A stretch of 64,000 nt of DNA, taken from contig JAVGWX010000007.1 in assembly GCA_036924085.1 (NCBI GenBank), positions 98,419,141 through 98,483,140 of the forward strand, written 5' to 3'. The DNA comes from Ariolimax columbianus (lineage: Eukaryota > Mollusca > Gastropoda > Stylommatophora > Arionidae). Under the pieces are notes generated by a model. That model was not told the origin of the DNA and searched no databases. It saw only the letters and a program-made list of their open reading frames with translations. Positions 1 to 10,500 of the stretch are shown piece after piece (position 1 is the stretch's first letter; every line of letters begins with the position of its first letter). A program made the translations under genes and the position numbers.

Positions 1-294
1 GGATGTGAGGGAAGCTACTATAACCCACCACGTAACGTCCTTTTCATGGCCCACAAAACAGTAACCTTACTCATTGTGGGCATTCAACAACAACAACACG
101 CTCGGAATGTTTCAGGGGCTTTGGTGGGCCTATCAAATATTGTAGAATAACTTGATATTTGGTTGTCTGCCAACACTTGTTGATCATGTTTGGTTGTTGT
201 TTGTTGTTTGCGACTGCCCACAATGAGTAGGTTACTCTTTTGTGCGCCCTGGAAAGGACGTTAAGTGGCGGGTTACAGTTGCTTTCCTCACATC
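1..294. repeat. Inverted repeat with about 100-bp arms, cut by the window edge
   Basis: Bases 1-99 are an imperfect reverse complement of about 192-294. Paired landmarks are CTCATTGTGGGC (about 70-81) with GCCCACAATGAG (about 216-227), and AACGTCCTTTTC with GAAAGGACGTTA. The loop is about 90 bp. The left arm reaches base 1, so the element extends outside the window. It could be a foldback element or MITE. No transposase is visible in it. Confidence 0.7.
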
Positions 295-460
295 CCGAGC
301 ATGCTGATGAAGGTGGACCGGGGTCCTTTAGGCGGTTGTGCTATGCTTGTCTTTATCTGAGTGTCACTCATTACTACCAGGATCACGTCGATCCCGCACC
401 TCGTGAGCTATCAAAACAGTCTGTTTCCAGAGAGGGCTACTAGAAAGCCGAGGTGAGGGT

Positions 461-1790
461 CTTGACCAGTATGTTTGACCTTACCCTGACTAACATGTCT
501 GGTCAGTATATTTTGCATGACACTGACTAAAATGAATGACCAGTATGTTTGATCTGACCCTGACTAATGTGTCTGGTCAGTATATTTTGCATGACACTGA
601 CTAAAATAACTGACCAGTATGTTTGATCTGACCCTGACTAATAAGTCTGACCAGTATATTTTGCCTGACCCTAACTAACATGTCTGGTCAGTATATTTTG
701 ACCTGACCCTGACTAACATGTCTGGTCAGTATATTTTGCCAGACCCTGACTAACATGCCTGGTCAGTATATTTTGACCAGATCCTGACTAACATGCCTGG
801 TCAGTATATTTTGACCTGACCCTGACTAACATGTCTGGTCAGTATATTTTGCCTGACCCTGACTAACATGTCTGGTCAGTATATTTTGCCTGACCCGGAC
901 TAACATGTCTGACCAGTATATTTTGCCTGATCCGGACTAACATGTCTGGTCAGTATATGTTGCCTGATCCTGACTAAAATGTCTGACCAGTATGTTGTGC
1001 CTGACCCTGACTAAAATGTCTGACCAGTATGTTTGACCTAACCCTGACTAACATGTCTGATCAGTATATTTTGCCTGACTCGGACTAACATGTCTGGTCA
1101 GTATATGCTGCCTGACCCTGACTAACATGTCTGATCAGTATATGCTATCTGACCCTGACTAACATGTCTGATCAGTATATGCTGCCTGGCCCTGACTAAC
1201 ATGTCCTGTCAGTATATTTTGCCTGACCCTGACTAAAATGTCTGACCAGTATGTTTGACCTGACCCTGACTAACATGTCTGACCAGTTTGTTTGACTTGA
1301 CCCTAACTAACATGACTGATCAGTATGTTTGACCTGACCCTGACTAACATGTCTGGTCAGTATATGCTACCTGACCCTGACTAACATGTCTGATCAGTAT
1401 ATGCTGCCTGACCCTGACTAACATGTCTGGTCAGTATATTTTGCCTGACCCTGACTAAAATGTCTGACCAGTATGTTTGACCTGACCCTGACTAACATGT
1501 CTGACCAGTATGTTTGACCTGACCCTAACTAACATGACTGATCAGTATGTTTGACCTGACCCTGACTAACATGTCTGGTCAGCATATGCTACCTGACCCT
1601 GACTAACATGTCTGATCAGTATATGCTGCCTGACCCTGACTAACATGTCTGATCAGTATATTTTGCCTGACCCTGACTAACATGTCTGGTCAGTATATTT
1701 TGTCTGACCCTGACTAAAATATCTGACCAATATGTTTGACCTAACCCTGACTAACATGTCTGGTCAGTATATTTTACCTGACCAGACAAT
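461..1790. repeat. 37-bp satellite array
   Basis: About 35 tandem copies of a 37-38 bp unit built on CCTGACCCTGACTAACATGT followed by a CTGGTCAG or CTGACCAG octamer and TATATTTTG. The two octamers are reverse complements, and copies with GATCAG also occur. Copies differ at many positions, so the array is old compared with the 60-bp array at 27358. No coding potential. Confidence 0.95.
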
Positions 1791-2214
1791 AGTCTTCCTC
1801 CCCGATCGCTTCTGGTATACATTTAAAACTATGACCCAACGCAGCCACATCAAGTAGCTACTGGGGTTGGCGTGAATGGGTCCCCGTTTGTGTGACCTGG
1901 GTCAGGAATGTCAAGCCACGCCCAACTGCGGTGTGTTTCAAATTCCAGAGCAAATATACCGGCAGATCTACGGTTGTTGACATTTGGAATGACAGCAAGG
2001 ATTGGCAATTCTCGTTAAAGGTGCGATCAATCTGAGACGACAGACGGGAGATCAAAAAGGTTCAGTCGTGGTGCGTGCGCCTGCTAGCATGGACAAAGAT
2101 AAGAAACAAACATGACGAATATGTTTCTGTTCGTAGAAAAAAATAATTAAACAAATGGGAAGGTGTTCCCACAGTTGACACTGCTGTCGAGAATGAAGTG
2201 TTGGAGACCTTCCT
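1791..2214. other. Unassigned single-copy stretch
   Basis: No array, transposon end or credible gene is seen here. A short minus-strand open frame (1858-2055) has no recognisable domain. Confidence 0.5.
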
Positions 2215-2572
2215 GCGCTAGGACGCTAGGTCTCAGCTGTTTGTAAGGTACGCTAGGTCTCAACTGTTTGTAATGTACGCTAGGTCTCAACTGTTTGTAA
2301 GGAGCGCTAGATCTCAACTGTTTGAAATGTACGCTAGGTCTTGACTGTTTGAAATGTACGCTAGGTCTCAACTGTTTGAAATGTACGCTAGGTCTCAACT
2401 GTTTGAAATGTACTCTAGGTCTCAACTGTTTGAAATGTACGCTAGGTCTCAACTGTTTGAAATGTACGATAGGTCTCAACTGTTTGAAATGTACGCTAGG
2501 TCTCAACTGTTGGAAATGTACGCTAGGTCTCAACTGTTTGAAATGTACGCTAGGTCTCAACTGTTTGTAAGG
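2215..2572. repeat. 27-bp minisatellite
   Basis: About 13 copies of a 27-bp unit containing GTACGCTAGGTCTCAACTGT. The first four copies carry variants such as TTTGTAAGG in place of TTTGAAATG. The period is divisible by three, so it stays open in several frames on both strands. The resulting repetitive peptides are not evidence of a gene. Confidence 0.95.
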
Positions 2573-3590
2573 TTGTCACCAGTTCGCTTTTTGATACATT
2601 ATCTTTCTAAACAGTAAGCGAGTTACCAGTTTACATTTGGGTAAACTATAGTGCAATTTTTATAGGCACCCGGAGGAGTTTAAAAGAATACGCTCACTGT
2701 AACTTTCCAGGCATGTTGTGAAAGCGATAAAAGAGAGGTGTACATAGTGCGAGCAACCGAATTATGTAAATGCATTGCTGTAAATAGTGCTTAGATACAA
2801 CAGTCGTGTCAAAGCGCCAGCTGATGGGCATGTGCTTCATTTTGGAGCGAAAAAACGAACCAATTAATCAAAATAATCAGACAGGTGAATGTAGTTAAAG
2901 CGAGAGAATCAACCCTGTACAATTGGCGTGAAGTTAATGGTCGACCGCTAATTTCGTTCATGGATTTCAAGTATCGGGGGTGGAAAGGATTCTAATCCTG
3001 GGATTGTGCAGTGAGAAAGCAGACCAAGGTTCGCAATTCAGACATTTGTCAGTCTACCCTTGGGGTCGGGAAATTGATGTTGAGGCGGGGTAGGGGGAGG
3101 GAGGTAAGAGGACTGATTTACAGCATATTAACGCTTACTACAGGCAACCATGAGACAGTCAAGCCTAGTTTCTTCCAATTTCGCCCAACCTGGGAGAAAA
3201 ACAGGATTTACGGAAACCTATCCCACCTCCATTCTCATTCGTCATTTTTAAATATAAAACAAGGACCAGTCAACTAACTCTGGGGTTGTCAACTATGGTC
3301 ATCGGGAGGGTCGTTGCATGGCCATGGTCGATGTTAGACTATTTTACGATTTAGGCAAGGCTAATAATCAAACACACGAATTTCAAATCGCTTTAAAAAA
3401 ACAAATGTTTAGTTGACAAAATGCTCCTGATTTGCTTCTTGTAAAGGAAGGTGTTTCAGGATGATGATGATGATATAATTCATCTAGCCGTGAGCTGACA
3501 GATCTTGACAGCTCAATGTCGCCCCGACAATAGCACACTTCCTGCTCAATTGTTGTAATGATATGTAGAGTGTGTTGTGTATGTTGTGTA
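2573..3590. other. Unassigned stretch ending in a simple repeat
   Basis: I see no gene or transposon end. Near 3562-3615 there is a TGTTGTGTATGTTGTG simple repeat that marks where the neighbouring mariner copy stops matching its coding frame. Confidence 0.5.
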
Positions 3591-4158
3591 TGTTGTGTGT
3601 GCTGTGTATGTTGTGTACCCATTGTGAACATCTTCCGATACTTCAACTTCTTGCTAACCACCACTTGAACTGTCTCTAGCGACACAACGAGTTCCTCTAC
3701 TTATAAACGTAAGCTCCGGAGACGGTCCACCCAAATTTCTGCATCAATATTGGCGATGGGGGTCTTCTGACGCAACAATACGCGCCGACCTGGTCTCGGA
3801 AGATCTTTCGTTAACTCACGTCCTTCTTTAAACATCGCTGTCAAGTTCTTCACTGTAGTTTTCGATACACTTTTGTCACCATACACTACCTGCATTCTGC
3901 GATGAGTGTCCAACGGTCGACATCCTTCAGCTGTTAGAAACTGAATCACCCCTCGCTGATCAACTCTGGACGGATTCCGTATCACACCCGCCATGTTTTC
4001 AGCGTTCTGCTGAGGGAACTATTAATCGGAGGATAATGACATTTTGCAAACTTGACAGTTGGTATGTGCTGTTTATACGTGAAGTGGCGTCATCATGCGT
4101 ATCGTACGTATGTTTACTTGGTGCAGTTAGGTCCGGTTTCATTTGAACACGCCTCGTA
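3590..4158 (-). pseudogene. Mariner-like transposase fragment, 5' end
   Basis: The minus frame from 3994 reads MAGVIRNPSRVDQRGVIQFL, then the helix-turn-helix segment EGCRPLDTHRRMQ and KDLPRPGRR, typical of mariner transposases. After an in-frame stop at 3701-3703 the same frame continues with VQVVVSKKLKYRKMF, the expected next part of the N-terminal domain. The match dissolves in a simple repeat near 3590, so the catalytic domain is absent. The 5' terminal inverted repeat (GAACACGCCTCGTA on the plus strand) ends at a TA at 4157-4158. Non-functional. Confidence 0.85.
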
Positions 4159-4165
4159 TATGCCA

Positions 4166-4522
4166 AATGGGATCAAGATGCTGAGCAGCGCATGAGCTGC
4201 AGTGGTCAGCGACCCATAGCTGACTGCTAGCGTCAGGGCCAGCGAACCATAGCTGCCAAGACCCTTCTACACCTCAACGCGGTGATCCTGGATAACAGGC
4301 TGCAGCAGGGCAGACTGGCTAAGGAGAAGGGATCGAAGAGGGAATGCTAACGCGGTACTCAAAAAATGCTTGCTGAAGTCGGATGTGTTGGACCGAAAGG
4401 TGCAAATATCGCAGCCAAGCTGTAAACTACAACACAACGCATTCCGTTCTGTGGACTAAATTCTGCTACTTACCCTTTCAGGGTTTGGTTCTGGGAGATT
4501 GCGAACGAACGAAGAAGAAGAA
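4166..4522 (+). mobile_element. SINE-like retroposon, family D, with 10-bp target-site duplication
   Basis: A 357-bp element flanked by GTATATGCCA at 4156-4165 and 4523-4532. It begins near GGGATCAAGATGCTGAGCAG, contains CTGACTGCTAGCGTCAGGGC and ends in a GAACGAAGAAGAAG tail. A second good copy lies at 41066-41428, and partial or diverged copies at 5480, 40195 and 57885. No clear RNA polymerase III B box is visible, so the promoter type is unknown. It landed exactly at the end of the mariner fragment. Confidence 0.8.
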
Positions 4523-4554
4523 GTATATGCCATATCATGTGAAAGTTTTTCTGT

Positions 4555-5353
4555 AATCTTCATCTTACCTTCACTCTTCTATTGGCGCTACTTTTATATG
4601 CGGTTTCTCTCGGGGCTCTGTTCTGAGGATTGTACAGTCCGCAGAAAACTTGTCCTTGATTCCAATCGTATTCTTTCTGGTGCATGTCGAAAATGAGGGT
4701 GCCTCTGATGACATGTCTGCTTTTGTCTCTCAACTTCAGGCGCGACATGTCTTCTAATCTCCGGAGGAGCGATATCAACGATTGCAGAGACTTTTCCATT
4801 GGTGTCAGGTTAAGGAATCTTGTTACTATTCGCCATGTCTCATTTACTGCCCCATCGACCAGTTTCGTGTGGATAGATGCATTCCATACTGGTACCGCAT
4901 ACTCTGCCGCTGAGAGACATCGTGTAGAAGCGCTGATGTGCAGAGCACAGTTGGGGATGTTCCTCGTGCAGTGTTTGTTAGCTTGCGAATTGTGTTATTT
5001 CGTGCACTGACTTTTTGTTTTACCGCATTACAATGTGCCCTGTAAGATGATGTGCGATCCATTACAATGTGCCTTGTATGATAATGTGCAGTCCATTGCA
5101 ATGTGCCCTGTACGATAATGTGCGATCCATTAGTGTGCCCTGTAAGATAATGTGCGATCCATTACAATACTTAAATAGTGGGTGTATCTCTATGCTCAAG
5201 TACATGTACGCGCCATTTAATATGAAGTTGTCTTGTTTCTCTGTTCTTCAAGTGGAAAGCACATACCTGTGTTTTACTGGGATTGACTTTGAGGTGGTTT
5301 TCCTCATAGTATTCGACCATTCTGTCGAAAGCGTTTGTAAGGTCGAGCTCCAC
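4555..5353 (-). pseudogene. LINE fragment: reverse transcriptase thumb and C-terminal part
   Basis: From 5353 the minus strand reads TNAFDRMVEYYEENHLKVNP and SKTQVCAFHLKNRE. After a short array it continues KVSARNNTIRKLTNTARGTS, and later frames give a degraded AEYAVPVW-like stretch and a PPEIRR-like block. This order matches non-LTR retrotransposons in which NPSKTQV follows the catalytic YADD region. Frameshifts and stops are frequent. The same family is found at 23045-24860. Clade assignment (jockey-like) is uncertain. Confidence 0.75.
5027..5160. repeat. 34-bp tandem array derived from LINE coding sequence
   Basis: Four copies of a 34-bp unit (ATTACAATGTGCCCTGTAAG as its first 20 bases; the last copy lost 2-3 bases). 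On the minus strand a unit encodes DRTLSYRAHCN, the LINE segment expected at this spot, and the flanking LINE frame ends in YRAHCNAVKQKV. The array therefore arose from the element's own sequence. Confidence 0.85.
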
Positions 5354-5479
5354 TTCCTCAAACAGAATTCATTAATTGTGTTAGATAAAGAAGTAATTGG
5401 TTGTTTTACAGAAGGAAGTCATTAGTTAATGAGCTGACTGCATTCATCAAGGTCAATAACTGATAACTAACCTGGATTC

Positions 5480-5690
5480 CTTTCTGCCTCCAATAGTCAG
5501 TTTGGAGACAGACTGTAACTGTGCAGCCTAGCTAAGGGATTACGGATCAAAGAGAGAAGGCAAACCCGATTCCCCAAAATGGCGTGTTGAAACCGGATGT
5601 GTCAAGTCGAAAGGAATTTCGACACAATGTCGCAATTATTCTTTACAGGACGAGCCCTGAAGAAAAAGAAGAAGAAACAGACGAGGAAGA
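5480..5690 (+). mobile_element. SINE-like family D copy, 3' part, degraded
   Basis: Shares with the family D copies the blocks GCCTAGCTAAGG, GAGAGAAGGCAAACC, AAACCGGATGTGTC and a terminal GAAGAAAAAGAAGAAGAAA tail. The 5' part is not recognisable. Confidence 0.55.
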
Positions 5691-5849
5691 ATTGGTTGTG
5701 TTTGCGAAGGAAGCTACTAATTGTGTTAGGGGAAGAAGTCTTAATTGTACTAGAGAAAGAAAAGTAAAGAAAGGAAACTAAACAAGGAAATACATGAAGC
5801 ACATGCAGGTTTCACACATGACAGGGGAACGATGAGTAGGTCTACACAC

Positions 5850-6395
5850 TAACACTTTCGTAGATTACGTAAAGACTTTTGACTGTATCATGTAGAACAT
5901 CAGGACAGACACGGGGTTCCCAGCGCACTTAATTCACCCATTGAAAGCAGTTTGCCAGGAGCACGAAGTAACAGCCTTAAAAAAAACTGGCATAACATCA
6001 GACTGGTTTGGTATGCAAAAGTGAGTAAGGCAAGGATGCATACTCTCCTCTTTTGTCCAACATCTCTGCAGAAACCATGATGAGAAATGTCTTAAGCGAC
6101 CAACAATTGAAAATGTGAAACTCTATTTCAATCGCTGGAAACATAAACCAGAACTTAGATTTACAATTGACACAGCCATCCTCTTATAGAGTGGGAAGGA
6201 ACTAAAACAGATGATCATGTCTGTTAAACACGTTTTTCTCTACATTTTCTATTTCCAAAGTAAGGAGGGAAATAATTAAAGAAAAAGGGGAAACACTGCA
6301 TTAGACTAAACGTCGTGATAAACTGGTGGAAAGGAAAGTTGCTACATTCGGAATCATTTGGTTCTCGTGATCAGTACATTAGCAAGTACAGAACG
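5850..6395 (+). pseudogene. LINE reverse transcriptase fragment (different family)
   Basis: Plus-strand frames give TFVDYVKTFDCIM, then WFGMQK-VRQGCILSSF and later LRFTIDTAIL. These resemble the FVDYxKAFDCV, GVRQGC and YADDTALL blocks of a non-LTR reverse transcriptase, here with stops and substitutions at the catalytic aspartates. The fragment runs directly into the start of the large 50-bp satellite at about 6399. Clade not determined. Confidence 0.7.
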
Positions 6396-7559
6396 TAGGA
6401 CTGCTATAACATTAACTGTGTGAGAGAAGTAAACCATTATCTGTCTCAGAGAAGGATGACATTAACTGTGTGAGAGAAGTAAACCATTAACTGTCTTAGA
6501 GAAGGATAACATTAACTGTGTGAGAGAAGTAAACCATTAACTGTCTTTGAGAATTAACTGTCTTACAGAAGGATGACATTAAGTGTGTGAGAGAAGTAAA
6601 CCATTAACTGTCTTTGAGAAGAATGACATTAAGTGTGTGAGAGAAGTAAACCATTAACTGTCTTGGAGAAGGATGACATTAAGTGTGTGAGAGAAGTAAA
6701 CCATTAACTGTCTTAGAGAACGATAACATTAACTGTGTGAGAGAAGTAAACCCTTAACTGTCTTAGAGAAGGATAACATTAACTGTGTTAGAGAAGTAAA
6801 CCATTAACTGTCTTAGAGAAGGATGATCGAAAGTGTGTGAGAGAAGTAAACCATTAACTGTCTTTGAGAAGGATGACAGAAAGCGTGTTAGAGAAGTAAA
6901 CCATTAACTGTCTTGGAGAAGGATGACAGAAAGTGTGTGAGAGAAGTAAACCATTAACTGCCTTAGAGAAGGATGACAGAATGTGTGTGAGAGAAGTAAA
7001 CCATTAACTGTCTTAGAGAAGGATGACCGAAAGTGTGTGAGAGAAGTAAACCATTAACTGTCTTAGAGAAGGATGACAGAAAGTGTGTAAGAGAAGTAAA
7101 CCATTAACTGTCTTAGAGAAGGATGACATTAAGTGTGTGAGAGAAGTAAACCATTAACTGTCTTAGAGAAGGATGACCGAAAGTGTGTGAGAGAAGTAAA
7201 CCATTAACTGTCTTAGAGAAGGATGACAGAAAGTGTGTTAGAGAAGTAAACCATTAACTGTCTTTGAGAAGGATGACAGAAAGTGTGTTAGAGAAGTAAA
7301 CCATTAACTGTCTTAGAGAAGGATGACAGAAAGTGTGTTAGAGAAGTAAACCATTAACTGTCTTTGAGAAGGATGAAAGAAAGTGTGTTAGAGAAGTAAA
7401 CCATTAACTGTCTTAGAGAAGGATGACAGAAAGTCTGTTAGAGAAGTAAACCATTAACTGTCTTAGAGAAGTAAACCATTTACTGTCTTAGAGAAGGATG
7501 ACATTAAGTGTGTGAGAGAAGTAAAACATTAACTGTCGTAGAGAAGGATGACATTAAGT

Positions 7560-10500
7560 GTGTGAGAGAAGTAAACCATTAACTGTCTTAGAGAAGGATG
7601 ACATTAAGTGTGTGAGAGAAGTAAACCATTAACTGTCTTAGAGAAGGATGACATTAAGTGTGTGAGAGAAGTAAACCATTAACTGTCTTAGAGAAGGATG
7701 ACAGAAAGTGTGTGAGAGAAGTAAACCATTAACTGTCTTAGAGAAGGATAACATTAACTGTGTGAGAGAAGTAAACCATTAACTGTCTTTGAGAATTAAC
7801 TGTCTTACAGAAGGATGACATTAAGTGTGTGAGAGAAGTAAACCATTAACTGTCTTTGAGAAGAATGACATTAAGTGTGTGAGAGAAGTAAACCATTAAC
7901 TGTCTTGGAGAAGGATGACATTAAGTGTGTGAGAGAAGTAAACCATTAACTGTCTTAGAGAACGATAACATTAACTGTGTGAGAGAAGTAAACCCTTAAC
8001 TGTCTTAGAGAAGGATAACATTAACTGTGTTAGAGAAGTAAACCATTAACTGTCTTAGAGAAGGATGATCGAAAGTGTGTGAGAGAAGTAAACCATTAAC
8101 TGTCTTTGAGAAGGATGACAGAAAGTGTGTTAGAGAAGTAAACCATTAACTGTCTTGGAGAAAGATGACAGAAAGTGTGTGAGAGAAGTAAACCATTAAC
8201 TGCCTTAGAGAAGGATGACAGAAAGTGTGTGAGAGAAGTAAACCATTAACTGTCTTAGAGAAGGATGACCGAAAGTGTGTGAGAGAAGTAAACCATTAAC
8301 TGTCTTAGAGAAGGATGACAGAAAGTGTGTGAGAGAAGTAAACCATTAACTGTCTTGGAGAAAGATGACATTAAGTGTGTGAGAGAAGTAAACCATTAAC
8401 TGTCTTAGAGAAGGATGACCGAAAGTGTGTGAGAGAAGTAAACCATTAACTGTCTTAGAGAAGGATGACAGAAAGTGTGTTAGAGAAGTAAACCATTAAC
8501 TGTCTTTGAGAAGGATGACAGAAAGTGTGTTAGAGAAGTAAACCATTAACTGTCTTAGAGAAGGATGACAGAAAGTGTGTTAGAGAAGTAAACCATTAAC
8601 TGTCTTTGAGAAGGATGAAAGAAAGTGTGTTAGAGAAGTAAACCATTAACTGTCTTAGAGAAGGATGACAGAAAGTCTGTTAGAGAAGTAAACCATTAAC
8701 TGTCTTAGAGAAGTAAACCATTAACTGTCTTAGAGAAGGATGACATTAAGTGTGTGAGAGAAGTAAACCATTAACTGTCTTAGAGAAGGATGACATTAAG
8801 TGTGTGAGAGAAGTAAACCCTTAACTGTCTTAGAGAAGGATGACATTAAGTGTGTGAGAGAAGTAAACCATTAACTGTCTTAGAGAAGGATGGCAGAAAG
8901 TGTGTGAGAGAAGTAAACCATTAACTGTCTTAGAGAAGGATGACAGAAAGTGTGTTAGAGAAGGATGACATTAAGTGTGTGAGAGAAGTAAACCATTAAC
9001 TGTCTTAGAGAAGGATGACATTAAGTGTGTGAGAGAAGTAAACCCTTAACTGTCTTAGAGAAGGATGACATTAAGTGTGTGAGAGAAGTAAACCATTAAC
9101 TGTCTTAGAGAAGGATGACATTAAGTGTGTGAGAGAAGTAAACCCTTAACTGTCTTAGAGAAGGATGACATTAAGTGTGTGAGAGAAGTAAACCATTAAC
9201 TGTCTTAGAGAAGGATGACATTAAGTGTGTGAGAGAAGTAAACCATTAACTGTCTTAGAGAAGGATGACATAAAGTGTGTTAGAGAAGTAAACCATTAAC
9301 TGTCTTGGAGAAGGATGACCGAAAGTGTGTGAGAGATGTAAACCATTAACTGCCTTAGAGAAGGATGACAGAAAGTGTGTGAGAGAAGTAAACCATTAAC
9401 TGTCTTAGAGAAGGATGACCGAAAGTGTGTGAGAGAAGTAAACCATTAACTGTCTTAGAGAAGGATGACAGAAAGTGTGTAAGAGAAGTAAACCATTAAC
9501 TGTCTTGGAGAAGGATGACATTAAGTGTGTGAGAGAAGTAAACCATTAACTGTCTTAGAGAAGGATGACCGAAAGTGTGTGAGAGAAGTAAACCATTAAC
9601 TGTCTTAGAGAAGGATGACAGAAAGTGTGTTAGAGAAGTAAACCATTAACTGTCTTTGAGAAGGATGACAGAAAGTGTGTTAGAGAAGTAAACCATTAAC
9701 TGTCTTAGAGAAGGATGACAGAAAGTGTGTTAGAGAAGTAAACCATTAACTGTCTTTGAGAAGGATGAAAGAAAGTGTGTTAGAGAAGTAAACCATTAAC
9801 TGTCTTAGAGAAGGATGACAGAAAGTCTGTTAGAGAAGTAAACCATTAACTGTCTTAGAGAAGTAAACCATTAACTGTCTTAGAGAAGGATGACATTAAG
9901 TGTGTGAGAGAAGTAAAACATTAACTGTCGTAGAGAAGGATGACATTAAGTGTGTGAGAGAAGTAAACCCTTAACTGTCTTAGAGAAGGATGACATTAAG
10001 TGTGTGAGAGAAGTAAACCATTAACTGTCTTAGAGAAGGATGACATTAAGTGTGTGAGAGAAGTAAACCATTAACTGTCTTAGAGAAGGATGACAGAAAG
10101 TGTGAGAGAGAAGTAAACCATTAACTGTCTTAGAGAAGGATAACATTAACTGTGTGAGAGAAGTAAACCATTAACTGTCTTTGAGAATTAACTGTCTTAC
10201 AGAAGGATGACATTAAGTGTGTGAGAGAAGTAAACCATTAACTGTCTTTGAGAAGAATGACATTAAGTGTGTGAGAGAAGTAAACCATTAACTGTCTTGG
10301 AGAAGGATGACATTAAGTGTGTGAGAGAAGTAAACCATTAACTGTCTTAGAGAACGATAACATTAACTGTGTGAGAGAAGTAAACCCTTAACTGTCTTAG
10401 AGAAGGATAACATTAACTGTGTTAGAGAAGTAAACCATTACTTGTCTTAGAGAAGGATGATCGAAAGTGTGTGAGAGAAGTAAACCATTAACTGTCTTTG

